Assembly: GCF_010727475.1 (NCBI RefSeq) | Contig: NZ_AP022567.1 | Location: forward strand, 5,704,001-5,768,000 | Direction: 5' to 3' | Length of the DNA stretch: 64,000 nt | Origin: Mycolicibacterium mageritense | GTDB taxonomy: Bacteria; Actinomycetota; Actinomycetes; Mycobacteriales; Mycobacteriaceae | In this document: positions 33,581-42,005 of the stretch, one piece after another | Position numbering within the stretch: the first letter of the stretch is position 1 | How the letters are laid out: every line of letters begins with the position of its first letter | The notes under the pieces: model-generated | What the model was told of the DNA's origin: nothing | Seen by the model: only the letters and a program-made list of their open reading frames with translations | Databases searched by the model: none | Program-made: the position numbers and the translations under genes

Positions 33581-34195
33581 ATGCCACAAGGGCAGCCGCT
33601 CACCGTCCCCGACGACGGGCTGACCACCAAAGCCCGGCGCAACGCGCCACTGCTGGCGGTGCACACCGGTGCGGGCAAGGGAAAGTCGACCGCCGCGTTC
33701 GGCATGGCGCTGCGGGCGTGGAATCAGGGATTCCGTGTCGCGGTGTTCCAGTTCGTCAAGAGCGCCAAGTGGAAGGTCGGCGAGGAGGCCGTGTTCCGCG
33801 AGTTGGGCCGCCTGCACGACGAACACGGTGCCGGCGGTTCCGTCGAGTGGCACAAGATGGGCTCGGGGTGGTCGTGGACCCGCAAGCACGGCAGCGATGT
33901 CGATCATGCCGCGGCCGCAGCCGACGGCTGGGCGGAGATCAAGCGCAGGCTGGCCGACGAGCGCCACGACTTCTATGTGCTCGACGAGTTCACCTACCCG
34001 CTGAAGTGGGGTTGGGTCGACGTCGACGACGTGGTGGCGACGCTGACCGCGCGCCCCGGCACCCAACATGTGGTGATCACGGGCCGGGATGCGCCGCAAC
34101 GCCTCGTCGACGCCGCCGACCTGGTGACGGAGATGACCAAGATCAAGCACCCTATGGACGTGGGCCGCAAGGGTCAGAAGGGCATCGAGTGGTGA
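33581..34195 (+). CDS. cobO: Cob(I)yrinic acid a,c-diamide adenosyltransferase
   Basis: 204 aa, ATG 33581, 11 bases after the chelatase stop with an AGAGAGG site. P-loop HTGAGKGKST (28-37), FQFVKSAKWKVGEE, and the C-terminal VVITGRDAPQRLVDAADLVT then EMTKIKHPMDVGRKGQKGIE typical of CobA/CobO. Transfers the adenosyl group from ATP to cob(I)alamin precursors. Followed by 133 non-coding bases holding a palindromic repeat before cobB, an unusual break in a compact operon. Confidence 0.95.
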   Translation: MPQGQPLTVPDDGLTTKARRNAPLLAVHTGAGKGKSTAAFGMALRAWNQGFRVAVFQFVKSAKWKVGEEAVFRELGRLHDEHGAGGSVEWHKMGSGWSWTRKHGSDVDHAAAAADGWAEIKRRLADERHDFYVLDEFTYPLKWGWVDVDDVVATLTARPGTQHVVITGRDAPQRLVDAADLVTEMTKIKHPMDVGRKGQKGIEW

Positions 34196-34217
34196 CCCTT
34201 TCCCGCGCGCACCTTTC

Positions 34218-34324
34218 TCCCGCGAGCAGACACATCGGTACCCCTGAACGGCGGTTTCCGGGTACCTGCGTTGGGGGCACCTCCCGCTTGCGGGGGACTG
34301 CTCGCCGAGAGACTGCTCGCGGGA
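34218..34324. repeat. Structured repeat element between cobO and cobB, with 48-bp repeat copy A
   Basis: Perfect 12-bp inverted ends TCCCGCGAGCAG (34218-34229) and CTGCTCGCGGGA (34313-34324) bracket 107 bases. Inside, 34223-34270 matches the reverse complement of 41005-41052 at about 38-40 of 48 positions. It contains a hairpin with arms GGTACCC (34237-34243) and GGGTACC (34260-34266). A second GC-rich stem (about 34275-34297) follows. It fits a REP/MITE-like palindromic element. It could also attenuate or process the cob mRNA. Confidence 0.65.
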
Positions 34325-34328
34325 AGAC

Positions 34329-35702
34329 GTGACTTCCACGACCACGCCGGCGGTGGTGATCGCCGCACCGGCGTCGGGCAGCGGGAAGACCACTGTCGCA
34401 ACGGGTCTCATCGGTGCCCTGCGCACCGCCGGTCACACGGTCGCGCCGTTCAAGGTGGGGCCGGATTTCATCGACCCCGGCTACCACGCGCTCGCGGCGG
34501 GCCGCCCCGGCCGCAACCTCGACCCGGTGCTGGTGGGGGAGAATCTGATCGGCCCGCTGTACCGGCACGGCACGGCAGACGCCGACATCGCGGTGGTCGA
34601 AGGCGTCATGGGCCTGTTCGACGGCCGTATCGACGACCAGATGACGGGCACACCCCGCGGGTCGGCCGCGCAGGTTGCTGGCCTGCTCGGCGCGCCGGTG
34701 GTCCTGGTGGTCGACGCGCGGGGCCAGAGTCACAGTGTGGCCGCGCTGCTGCACGGGTTCGCGACGTTCGACCCGGCCGTGCACATCGCCGGGGTGATCC
34801 TCAACCGGGTCGGCTCCGCGCGGCACGAGACCGTGCTGCGCCAGGGCTGCGAACACGCCGGCGTCCGGGTGCTCGGCGCGATCCCGAGGGCTGACGAATT
34901 ATCCGTTCCCTCACGGCATCTCGGGCTCGTGACCGCCGTCGAGCACGGCAGGCAGGCCCGTGCCGCGGTCGCCGCGATGACCACGCTGGTGGCTCGCCAC
35001 GTCGACCTCGCGGCCGTCGCGGCCGTGGCCGGTGCACAGGTCGGCGCTCCCGCGTGGAGCCCCGCCACCGAACCGGTGCCGGGCGAGGTGACCGTGGCGT
35101 TGGCAGCGGGCAAGGCCTTCAGCTTCGGCTACACCGAACACGGCGAACTGCTGCGAGCCGCGGGTGCCCGCGTCGCCGAGTTCGACCCGTTGGCCGATCC
35201 GTTGCCGCCGGGCACCGACGCCCTGGTGCTGCCCGGCGGCTTCCCCGAGCAGTTCACCGCCGAGCTTTCCGCCAACACCGTTGTGCGGCGCCAGATCAGA
35301 GAACTGGCGCACCGCGGCGCCCCGGTGCACGCGGAGTGCGCCGGGCTGACGTATCTGGTCGACGATCTCGACGGCGTGCCGATGTGCGGCGCGCTCGCGG
35401 GCTCGGCGCGGTTCACCGAACGGCTCACACTGGGCTACCGCGACGCCGTCGCGGTCGTCGACTCGTCGCTGCATGCCGCGGGTGAACGCGTCACCGGCCA
35501 CGAATTCCACCGCACCGCAGTGACGTTCACCGACGGGCACCCTCCGGCATGGGCGTTCGCGGGGCCGGGTGGTCGGGGCGTGCGGGACGGTGCGGTGCAC
35601 CGCGGTGTGCACGCCGGCTATCTGCACACCCACCCCGCCGCGCACCCTCGGGCCATCACCCGGTTCGTCGCGGCTGCGGCACGCACTAAGCTCGGCGGGT
35701 GA
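34329..35702 (+). CDS. cobB: Cobyrinic acid a,c-diamide synthase
   Basis: 457 aa from GTG 34329. N-terminal P-loop APASGSGKTT (13-22) and KVGPDFIDPGYH; C-terminal glutaminase with nucleophile Cys337 in HAECAGLTYLV and His in VHAGYLHTHPAAHP. Amidates carboxylates a and c of cobyrinic acid, or of hydrogenobyrinic acid in the aerobic route. Its stop overlaps the cysG start (GTGA), showing translational coupling. Homologue of Rv2848c. Confidence 0.95.
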   Translation: MTSTTTPAVVIAAPASGSGKTTVATGLIGALRTAGHTVAPFKVGPDFIDPGYHALAAGRPGRNLDPVLVGENLIGPLYRHGTADADIAVVEGVMGLFDGRIDDQMTGTPRGSAAQVAGLLGAPVVLVVDARGQSHSVAALLHGFATFDPAVHIAGVILNRVGSARHETVLRQGCEHAGVRVLGAIPRADELSVPSRHLGLVTAVEHGRQARAAVAAMTTLVARHVDLAAVAAVAGAQVGAPAWSPATEPVPGEVTVALAAGKAFSFGYTEHGELLRAAGARVAEFDPLADPLPPGTDALVLPGGFPEQFTAELSANTVVRRQIRELAHRGAPVHAECAGLTYLVDDLDGVPMCGALAGSARFTERLTLGYRDAVAVVDSSLHAAGERVTGHEFHRTAVTFTDGHPPAWAFAGPGGRGVRDGAVHRGVHAGYLHTHPAAHPRAITRFVAAAARTKLGG

Positions 35703-36913
35703 GCTCAGAGAACGCCTACCTCGTCGGCCTGCGGCTGTCCGGCAGAAAGGTTGTCGTCGTCGGCGGTGGAACCGTCGCGCAACGGCGACTGCCATTGCTG
35801 ATCGCCAACGGCGCCGATGTGCACGTCATCGCGCGGAGTGCCACCCCGGCGGTGGAGGCGCTCGCTCAGGAGAAGCCCGGCATCACGCTGCACCTGCGGG
35901 ACTACCGCGCCGGAGATCTCGACGGCGCCTGGTACGCGATCGCGGCCACCGATGATCCCGAGGTCAACGCCGCCATCGTGGCCGAAGCCGACGAGCGGCA
36001 CATCTTCTGCGTGCGCGCCGACATCGCGCGCGAAGGTTCGGCGGTGACACCCGCGACCTTCGACCGGGCCGGGTTGTCGGTGGGTGTGCTCGCCGGTGGT
36101 GACCATCGTCGGTCCGCGGCGATCCGTTCGGCGATCCACGAGGCGCTGCAGAGCGGACTGTTGACCGAAGAGTCGACCGGCGACGAACCCGCCGCCGGGG
36201 TGGCACTCGTCGGCGGCGGACCCGGGGATCCGGAACTGATCACGGTGCGGGGCCGCCGGCTGCTGGCCCGCGCCGACGTCGTCGTCGCCGACCGGCTGGC
36301 ACCGCAGGATCTGCTCGCCGAGCTCGGCCCGCACGTCGAGGTGATCGACGCCGCAAAAATCCCGTACGGCCGGGCCATGGCCCAGGACGCCATCAACCAG
36401 GTCCTGATCGACCGGGCCCGCGCCGGCAAATTCGTGGTGCGCCTCAAAGGAGGCGATCCGTTCGTGTTCGCGCGGGGCTACGAAGAGGTACTGGCGTGCG
36501 CCGAGGCGGGCGTTCCCGTCACGGTTGTGCCGGGTGTGACAAGTGCCATAGCAGTTCCTGCGCTGGCCGGTGTTCCGGTCACTCACCGGGGCATGACGCA
36601 CGAGTTTGTGGTGGTCAGCGGCCATGTTGCGCCGGGGCACCCCGAATCGTTAGTGAATTGGGACGCACTGGCCGCGATGACCGGCACGATCGTGCTGCTG
36701 ATGGCCGTCGAGCGCATCGAGCTGTTCGCCAAGGTGCTGCGGGAAGGGGGCCGACCTGCGGATACGCCGGTGCTGGTGGTGCAGCACGGCACCACGATGG
36801 CTCAGCGAACGTTGCGTGCCACGCTCGGGGATGCGCCGGAGCGGATTCGCGAGGAGGGGATTCGACCTCCCGCGATCATCGTGATCGGTCCGGTGGCGAC
36901 CTTCGCCGGTTAA
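35699..36913 (+). CDS. cysG: Siroheme synthase-type multifunctional protein (precorrin-2 dehydrogenase + uroporphyrinogen-III methyltransferase)
   Basis: 404 aa from GTG 35699. N-terminal Rossmann domain VVVVGGGTVAQRRLPLLI (about 17-34) for precorrin-2 oxidation and perhaps chelation. C-terminal SAM-dependent SUMT domain: VGGGPGDPELITVRGRRLL, RLKGGDPFVFARGYEE, and VPGVTSAIAVPALAGVPVTHRG. It supplies precorrin-2 for cobalamin and siroheme for sulfite/nitrite reductases. The N-terminal part is somewhat shorter than in E. coli CysG (457 aa). Homologue of Rv2847c. Followed after 33 bases by efpA. Confidence 0.94.
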   Translation: MSSENAYLVGLRLSGRKVVVVGGGTVAQRRLPLLIANGADVHVIARSATPAVEALAQEKPGITLHLRDYRAGDLDGAWYAIAATDDPEVNAAIVAEADERHIFCVRADIAREGSAVTPATFDRAGLSVGVLAGGDHRRSAAIRSAIHEALQSGLLTEESTGDEPAAGVALVGGGPGDPELITVRGRRLLARADVVVADRLAPQDLLAELGPHVEVIDAAKIPYGRAMAQDAINQVLIDRARAGKFVVRLKGGDPFVFARGYEEVLACAEAGVPVTVVPGVTSAIAVPALAGVPVTHRGMTHEFVVVSGHVAPGHPESLVNWDALAAMTGTIVLLMAVERIELFAKVLREGGRPADTPVLVVQHGTTMAQRTLRATLGDAPERIREEGIRPPAIIVIGPVATFAG

Positions 36914-36946
36914 AGGATTCTTAAGATTACTGTAAGGTAGCCCGGT
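36914..36946 (+). promoter_or_regulatory. efpA promoter/operator with two adjacent palindromes
   Basis: A 33-base AT-rich gap in very GC-rich DNA. It holds TCTTAAGA (36919-36926, perfect) directly followed by TTACTGTAA (36927-36935, perfect around a central T). A TANNNT -10 (TAAGGT, 36933-36938) sits 8 bases before the ATG, and no Shine-Dalgarno is visible, so a leaderless mRNA is likely. The palindrome abuts the -10, as expected for a repressor site. Confidence 0.55.
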
Positions 36947-38539
36947 ATGACGGCTCTCAATGACGCAGAGCGCGCAGCAATCAACCGAGGCGCAGAGGAC
37001 AACGCAGAGCGGGGGCTTCCGGTGCAAGGTGCGGCCCGGCGAGGCGAGGGGCTCGCGGCGCGGCTGCCCTCCTGGTTCCCGTCCTGGGGCTTCCTTTCGG
37101 CGGTCATCGCCATCGGCGGTATGCAGCTGCTCGCCACCATGGACAGCACCGTCGCGATCGTCGCGCTGCCGCGCATCCAGGACGAGCTCGGCCTGTCCGA
37201 TGCCGGCCGCAGCTGGGTCATCACGGCCTATGTCCTGACGTTCGGCGGTCTCATGCTGCTCGGCGGTCGGCTGGGTGACACCATCGGCCGCAAGCGCACC
37301 TTCATCGTCGGCGTCGCCCTGTTCACCATCGCCTCGATCCTGTGCGGCATCGCCTGGAACGAGGCCACCATGGTCACCGCCCGGCTGCTGCAGGGCGTCG
37401 GTGCGGCCATCGCCTCGCCGACCGGGCTCGCGCTGGTCGCGACGACATTCCCGAAGGGGCCCGCGCGCAACCTCGCCACCGCGGTGTTCGGCGCCATGAC
37501 CGCCATCGGCTCGGTCATGGGTCTCGTGGTCGGCGGCGCGTTGACCGAGGTGTCGTGGCGGCTGGCCTTCCTGGTCAACGTGCCGATCGGCATCGTGATG
37601 CTCTACCTGGCCCGCACGGCCCTGCGCGAGACCAACCGCGAGCGCATGAAGCTCGACGCCGCGGGCGCGATGCTCGCGACCCTGGCCTGCACGGCCGCGG
37701 TGTTCGCTTTCACCCAGGGCCCCGAGAGCGGCTGGCTGTCGCCCATCACGCTGGGCTCCGGTGCGGCGGCTGCCGTGTTCGGTATCGCGTTTCTCATCGC
37801 CGAGCGCAACGCGGAGAACCCGGTGGTGCCGTTCGATCTGTTCCACGAGCGCAACCGCGTCGCGACGTTCGCGGCCATCTTCCTGGCAGGCGGCGTGCTG
37901 TTCACGCTGACCGTGCTGATCGGCCTGTACGTGCAGGACATCCTCGGCTACAGCGCATTGCGCGCGGGTGTGGGCTTCATCCCGTTCGTGATCGGCATGG
38001 GCATCGGGCTCGGTGCGTCGTCCCAGATCGTGCGGTTCTTCCAGCCCCGCCTCGTCGTGATCGCGGGCGGCATCCTGGTTCTCGGATCGATGATCTACGG
38101 TTCGACGCTGCACCAGGGCATCCCGTACTTCCCCAACCTCGTGGTGCCGATCACCATCGGCGGTATCGGCATCGGCATGATCGTGGTGCCGCTGACGCTG
38201 GCCGCGATCGCGGGCGTCGGCTTCGACCGCATCGGCCCGGCCTCGGCCATCGCGCTCATGCTGCAGAACCTGGGCGGTCCGCTGGTGCTGGCCATCATCC
38301 AGGCCGTCATCACCTCGCGCACGCTGTACCTGGGAGGCATCACCGGCCCGGTCAAGGAGATGAACCCGGCGCAGCTGGCCGCGCTCGACGCGGGCTACAC
38401 CTACGGCCTGCTGTGGGTCGCGGCGGTTGCGGTCCTGGTCGGCGGTGCGGCGCTGTTCATCGGCTACTCGTCCGAACAGGTGGCACACGCGCAGGAAGTC
38501 AAGGACGCGATCGATGCCGGAGAGCTCGAAGTCGACTGA
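36947..38539 (+). CDS. efpA: EfpA family MFS efflux pump
   Basis: 530 aa, the same length as M. tuberculosis EfpA (Rv2846c). 14-helix DHA2/QacA-type major facilitator. Cytosolic N-tail of about 45 residues, then MDSTVAIVALPRIQDELGLS in helix 1, motif A LLGGRLGDTIGRKRTF, and antiporter motif C around GSVMGLVVGGALTEVSWRLAF. Exports lipophilic compounds, and in mycobacteria is linked to drug tolerance and lipid transport. No clear ribosome site; promoter elements lie right at the start codon. Confidence 0.95.
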   Translation: MTALNDAERAAINRGAEDNAERGLPVQGAARRGEGLAARLPSWFPSWGFLSAVIAIGGMQLLATMDSTVAIVALPRIQDELGLSDAGRSWVITAYVLTFGGLMLLGGRLGDTIGRKRTFIVGVALFTIASILCGIAWNEATMVTARLLQGVGAAIASPTGLALVATTFPKGPARNLATAVFGAMTAIGSVMGLVVGGALTEVSWRLAFLVNVPIGIVMLYLARTALRETNRERMKLDAAGAMLATLACTAAVFAFTQGPESGWLSPITLGSGAAAAVFGIAFLIAERNAENPVVPFDLFHERNRVATFAAIFLAGGVLFTLTVLIGLYVQDILGYSALRAGVGFIPFVIGMGIGLGASSQIVRFFQPRLVVIAGGILVLGSMIYGSTLHQGIPYFPNLVVPITIGGIGIGMIVVPLTLAAIAGVGFDRIGPASAIALMLQNLGGPLVLAIIQAVITSRTLYLGGITGPVKEMNPAQLAALDAGYTYGLLWVAAVAVLVGGAALFIGYSSEQVAHAQEVKDAIDAGELEVD

Positions 38540-38542
38540 GCC

Positions 38543-39211
38543 GTGAGCCCTCTGACGCGCCGGCAGCTCTCCGACACCGTCGGCGCACTCGGCTGGCGCC
38601 TGGTGCTCGGCGCGATCTACACCGAGGTGCTCGCGCCGTCGATGTCCGATGCTGTGGCAGCTGCGTCGCACGCGGTCGCGGCCGCGGGCCGCGACGCGGC
38701 GCGCCACCTCGCCATCGACATCCGCGCCGACCGCGCCGTGCTGCGGCTGCGGTCGGCCGATTCGGCCACTGCCACCGAGCGTGATCTGGAGCTTGCGCAG
38801 GCGCTCTCGCAGGCGCTGGCCGCGCGTGGATTCGAGCTGACCACAGGCGGGGCCGTGCAGGCCGTGGAGATCGCGATCGACGCGCTCGACATCGCCGCGG
38901 TGCGGCCGTTCTGGAAGGCCATCACCGACTACGAGGACGAACCCGGCCCGTCGGACCTCAATGCGGGCCTGGTCGACCCCTTCGGCCGTGGGCCCGCGAT
39001 CTGGTTTCAGCAAATGGATTCGCCACGGCCGCAACGCAATCGGATCCACCTCGACATCGACGTCCCGCATGACGTGGCCACCGCGAGGATCGAGGCGGCG
39101 CTCGCCGCGGGCGGCACCCTGCTCAGCGACGACGCCGCGCCGGCGTTCTGGGTGCTGGCCGACGCCGAGGGCAACGAGGCGTGCATCTGTACCTGGCAGG
39201 GCCGCGACTGA
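38543..39211 (+). CDS. PCD-like/VOC domain fusion protein
   Basis: 222 aa from GTG 38543, 3 bases after the efpA stop. The N-terminal 100 residues resemble pterin-4a-carbinolamine dehydratase (LTRRQLSDTVGALGWRLV, then RHLAIDIRADRAVLRLRS and TERDLELAQALSQALAARGF). The HHP catalytic pair of that family is reduced to RHL. The C-terminal 115 residues form a glyoxalase/VOC domain (FWKAITDYEDEPG, IHLDIDVPHDVATARIEAAL, FWVLADAEGNEACIC). Enzymatic role unknown, and the PCD part is probably not catalytic. Cotranscription with efpA is likely from the spacing. Confidence 0.75.
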   Translation: MSPLTRRQLSDTVGALGWRLVLGAIYTEVLAPSMSDAVAAASHAVAAAGRDAARHLAIDIRADRAVLRLRSADSATATERDLELAQALSQALAARGFELTTGGAVQAVEIAIDALDIAAVRPFWKAITDYEDEPGPSDLNAGLVDPFGRGPAIWFQQMDSPRPQRNRIHLDIDVPHDVATARIEAALAAGGTLLSDDAAPAFWVLADAEGNEACICTWQGRD

Positions 39212-39234
39212 GCGCATCGCTAAGGTTGTCGGCT

Positions 39235-40992
39235 GTGATCACCCGAATGTCAGAGCTGTTCCTGCGCACCCTGCGCGACGACCCCGCCGACGCCGAGGTG
39301 CCCAGCCACAAGCTGCTGATCCGGGCCGGCTACGTCCGCCCGGTCGGCCCAGGCATCTACAGCTGGCTGCCACTGGGCCTTCGGGTGCTGCGCCGGATCG
39401 AGAAGATCGTCCGCGACGAGATGAACGCCATCGGCGGTCAGGAGATCCTGTTGCCCGCGCTGCTGCCGCGTGGGCCTTATGAGACCACCAATCGGTGGAC
39501 CGAGTACGGCGACACCCTGTTCCGGCTGCAGGACCGGCGCGGCAACGACTATCTGCTCGGGCCGACGCACGAGGAGATCTTCACACTCACGGTCAAGGGG
39601 GAGTACTCCTCCTACAAGGATTTTCCGGCCATCCTGTACCAGATCCAGACCAAATACCGCGACGAGGCACGACCGCGTGCCGGCATCCTGCGTGGTCGCG
39701 AGTTCGTCATGAAGGACTCGTATTCGTTCGACATCGACGACGACGGCCTCAAGAACGCCTACCACGCGCACCGTGAGGCCTATCAGCGCATCTTTGCGCG
39801 CCTGGGGGTGCGCTACGTGATCGTGTCGGCCGTATCCGGCGCGATGGGCGGCAGCGCTTCCGAGGAATTCCTCGCCGAGAGTGAGGTGGGAGAGGACACG
39901 TTCGTCCGCTGCCTGGACTCCGGCTACGCGGCCAACGTCGAGGCGGTGATCACGCGGGCACCGGCGCCGCTGCCGATCGATGGGCAGCCCGAGGCGGTCG
40001 TCCACGACACGCCAAACACCCCGACCATCGCGACCCTCGTGGAGTGGGCCAATTCCACTGGCCTGCCGCAGTTCTCGGACCGCGCGGTGACCGCGGCCGA
40101 CACGCTCAAGAACATCCTGGTCAAGACCCGCGAACCCGGTGGCGAGTGGGAACTGCTCGGCATCGGTGTGCCCGGCGATCGTGAGGTCGACGAGAAGCGC
40201 CTCGGCGCCGCGCTCGAACCGGCCGAGTTCGCGCTGCTCGACGAGGCCGACTTCGCCAAGAACCCCTTCCTGGTCAAGGGCTACGTAGGCCCGAAGGCGT
40301 TGCTGGAGAACGGGGTTCGCTATCTCGTCGACCCGCGGATCGTGGACGGCACGGCCTGGATCACGGGCGCCGACGCGCCCAACAAGCACGTCGTTGGCCT
40401 GGTCATGGGCCGCGATTTCACCGCCGACGGCACCATCGAGGCGGCCGAGGTCCGCGACGGCGACCCGTCGCCGGATGGCGCGGGTGTGTTGACCTCGGCG
40501 CGCGGCATCGAGATCGGCCACATCTTCCAGCTGGGCCGCAAGTACGCCGACGCGTTCACCGCCGATGTGCTCGGCGAGGACGGCAAGCCGGTCCGGTTGA
40601 CGATGGGCTCCTACGGTGTCGGGGTGTCGCGACTGGTCGCGGTGATCGCCGAACAGCAGCACGACGAGCTCGGCCTGCGCTGGCCGGCGTCGGTGGCGCC
40701 GTTCGACGTGCACGTCGTGGTGGCCAACAAGGACGACGCGGCCCGCACCGGCGCCACCGAGCTGGTGGCAGGCCTGGACCGGCTCGGCCACGAAGTGCTG
40801 TTCGACGACCGCAAGGCCTCACCCGGCGTGAAGTTCAAGGACGCCGAGCTGCTGGGCATGCCCTGGATCGTCGTGGTCGGGCGCGGCTTCTCCGACGGTG
40901 TGGTCGAGCTGCGCAATCGGCTCACCGGCGAAAAACAGGAGATCCCGGTGGACGGCGCGGTCGAGGCGATCTCGGCGGCCCTCACCACCTAG
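39235..40992 (+). CDS. proS: Prolyl-tRNA synthetase
   Basis: 585 aa from GTG 39235 (VITRMSELF; ATG 39247 is an alternative). Class II synthetase: motif 1 region LPLGLRVLRRIEKIVRDEMN, motif 2 RDEARPRAGILRGREFVMKD, motif 3 MGSYGVGVSRLVAVI, a YbaK-like insertion (about 235-390), and a C-terminal anticodon domain. Matches Rv2845c (582 aa) as remembered. Ends at a strong hairpin shared with convergent genes. Confidence 0.97.
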   Translation: MITRMSELFLRTLRDDPADAEVPSHKLLIRAGYVRPVGPGIYSWLPLGLRVLRRIEKIVRDEMNAIGGQEILLPALLPRGPYETTNRWTEYGDTLFRLQDRRGNDYLLGPTHEEIFTLTVKGEYSSYKDFPAILYQIQTKYRDEARPRAGILRGREFVMKDSYSFDIDDDGLKNAYHAHREAYQRIFARLGVRYVIVSAVSGAMGGSASEEFLAESEVGEDTFVRCLDSGYAANVEAVITRAPAPLPIDGQPEAVVHDTPNTPTIATLVEWANSTGLPQFSDRAVTAADTLKNILVKTREPGGEWELLGIGVPGDREVDEKRLGAALEPAEFALLDEADFAKNPFLVKGYVGPKALLENGVRYLVDPRIVDGTAWITGADAPNKHVVGLVMGRDFTADGTIEAAEVRDGDPSPDGAGVLTSARGIEIGHIFQLGRKYADAFTADVLGEDGKPVRLTMGSYGVGVSRLVAVIAEQQHDELGLRWPASVAPFDVHVVVANKDDAARTGATELVAGLDRLGHEVLFDDRKASPGVKFKDAELLGMPWIVVVGRGFSDGVVELRNRLTGEKQEIPVDGAVEAISAALTT

Positions 40993-41004
40993 CGCGAACA
41001 GTCA

Positions 41005-41052
41005 CGTAGGTACCCGGAAACGCGCATTTTCGGGTACCGAAGTGTCTGCTCG
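41005..41052. repeat. 48-bp palindromic repeat, copy B (inverted relative to copy A)
   Basis: Reverse complement of this stretch matches 34223-34270 at about 38-40 of 48 positions. The outer shared part includes GTTTCCGGGTACCT and CGAGCAGACAC in copy orientation. It sits between the convergent proS and ferritin-like genes and carries the terminator hairpin listed separately. Confidence 0.7.
41009..41038. terminator. Bidirectional hairpin terminator for proS and the convergent operon
   Basis: 12-bp stem with GGTACCCGGAAA (41009-41020) pairing with TTTTCGGGTACC (41027-41038), one G-T pair, and a 6-base loop. There is no long U tract, as is common for mycobacterial terminators. Position between two converging genes supports the call. 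Confidence 0.65.
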
Positions 41053-41055
41053 GCG

Positions 41056-41517
41056 TTATTCGGAGCCGCCCGGGAACGCGACGGTGACTGGCCAGACGTC
41101 GAGCATCTGGCTCCACCTGGCCGCGGTGACCGCGGCTTCGGTCAGGGCGGTCACGGCGAAGGTGCGCAGCTCGCTCGTGGTCGCCTGTTCGAGTACCGCG
41201 CGCCAGGCGACGGCCGCATCCTGCTCCATGCGCACCGCGAGGTTGGCGGCATCGGTGGGATCGGTCACCTGGGCCGGCAGCTGGTAGCCGGCCGCGGGCA
41301 GCGGCGGGGTCACCGAGCGTTGGTCGAGCATCGCGATCGCGGCTTCGCGGCGGGCCCGGTGTTCGGCCATCGCTGCCGCCACCAGGGCGTTGTCCTCGGC
41401 GGTGGCATGTGCGGAGACCAGGCCGTAGCCGTAGATGATGCCGTGCTCGGTGGCCACGGCGTCGAACAGGGCGCCGTCCTCGGCCGTGGTGGGCCGTGCC
41501 GGTTCGGGTGAGGTCAT
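41056..41517 (-). CDS. Ferritin-like DUF4439 domain protein
   Basis: 153 aa from ATG 41517, overlapping the upstream lipoprotein stop (ATGA on the minus strand). Mostly helical, with FDAVATEHGIIYGYGLVSAH near the N-terminus and repeated Glu/His positions (EHRARREAAIAML, MEQDAAVAWRAVLEQ) like a ferritin-type bundle. Homologue of Rv2844. Metal binding is not certain. Together with the upstream lipoprotein it forms a conserved mycobacterial pair of unknown role. Confidence 0.75.
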   Translation of the reverse strand: MTSPEPARPTTAEDGALFDAVATEHGIIYGYGLVSAHATAEDNALVAAAMAEHRARREAAIAMLDQRSVTPPLPAAGYQLPAQVTDPTDAANLAVRMEQDAAVAWRAVLEQATTSELRTFAVTALTEAAVTAARWSQMLDVWPVTVAFPGGSE

Positions 41518-42005
41518 TGCGCACCGCCCAACGCGACGGTCTGCGCCGCGGTGCACGACGCCGCGATCGAACCGAGCAGCCCGGCGCGGTAGCCGGACAG
41601 CCGGGCGGCCAGGTCGGCTGCGCTGTGCGCCGACTGTTGCAGCGCGTTGCCGACGTCCTTGACGGTCGGTGCCTGCGCCGGGGCCGTGGTGTTCGACGGT
41701 GCCGTCGAAGTCGTCGTCGCGGCCCACGCCTCGGCCTTGTCACCCGCGATCCGCGCCAGCTCGTCCGAGAGCGCCTGGGCATGCGCCGAACGCTCGGAGG
41801 CCACCGCGGTCAACGCGCGCAGCTGCTTCGACGTGGGCGGTAGGGCCGCGGCGGCGTCGCTGGCCATGGACGCGTCGGCACGGGCTCGCTCCAGTTGTGC
41901 GGTCAGATCGGTGTATTCGGGCGGTGGTGGCGCTGTCCCGCATGCTGCGGTGGCGCCCAGCAGGGCCAGGGCCGCAGCCGAGAACAACGCACGCCGCCGG
42001 CTCAT
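41514..42005 (-). CDS. Putative lipoprotein with Tat-like signal
   Basis: 163 aa from ATG 42005 (an in-frame start 30 bases upstream is possible). Signal MSRRRALFSAAALALLGATA then AC at the lipobox (Cys22); the RRR near the start could serve the Tat route. The mature part is Ala-rich and helical (RARADASMASDAAAAL; SEAHAQALS-like segments) with a Thr/Ala/Pro linker (about 105-120). Corresponds to Rv2843. First gene of a two-gene operon with the DUF4439 protein; divergent from rimP across about 210 bases. Confidence 0.72.
   Translation of the reverse strand: MSRRRALFSAAALALLGATAACGTAPPPPEYTDLTAQLERARADASMASDAAAALPPTSKQLRALTAVASERSAHAQALSDELARIAGDKAEAWAATTTSTAPSNTTAPAQAPTVKDVGNALQQSAHSAADLAARLSGYRAGLLGSIAASCTAAQTVALGGAQ

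Noticed and set aside
34196..34328. Cobalamin riboswitch between cobO and cobB
   Set aside because: No B12-box-like sequence was found; the structure is explained by a repeated palindrome also present after proS.
36650..39217. An 855-codon minus-strand frame opposite efpA
   Set aside because: Low-complexity His/Asp/Arg/Gln composition typical of antisense frames; efpA and the PCD/VOC gene account for the region.
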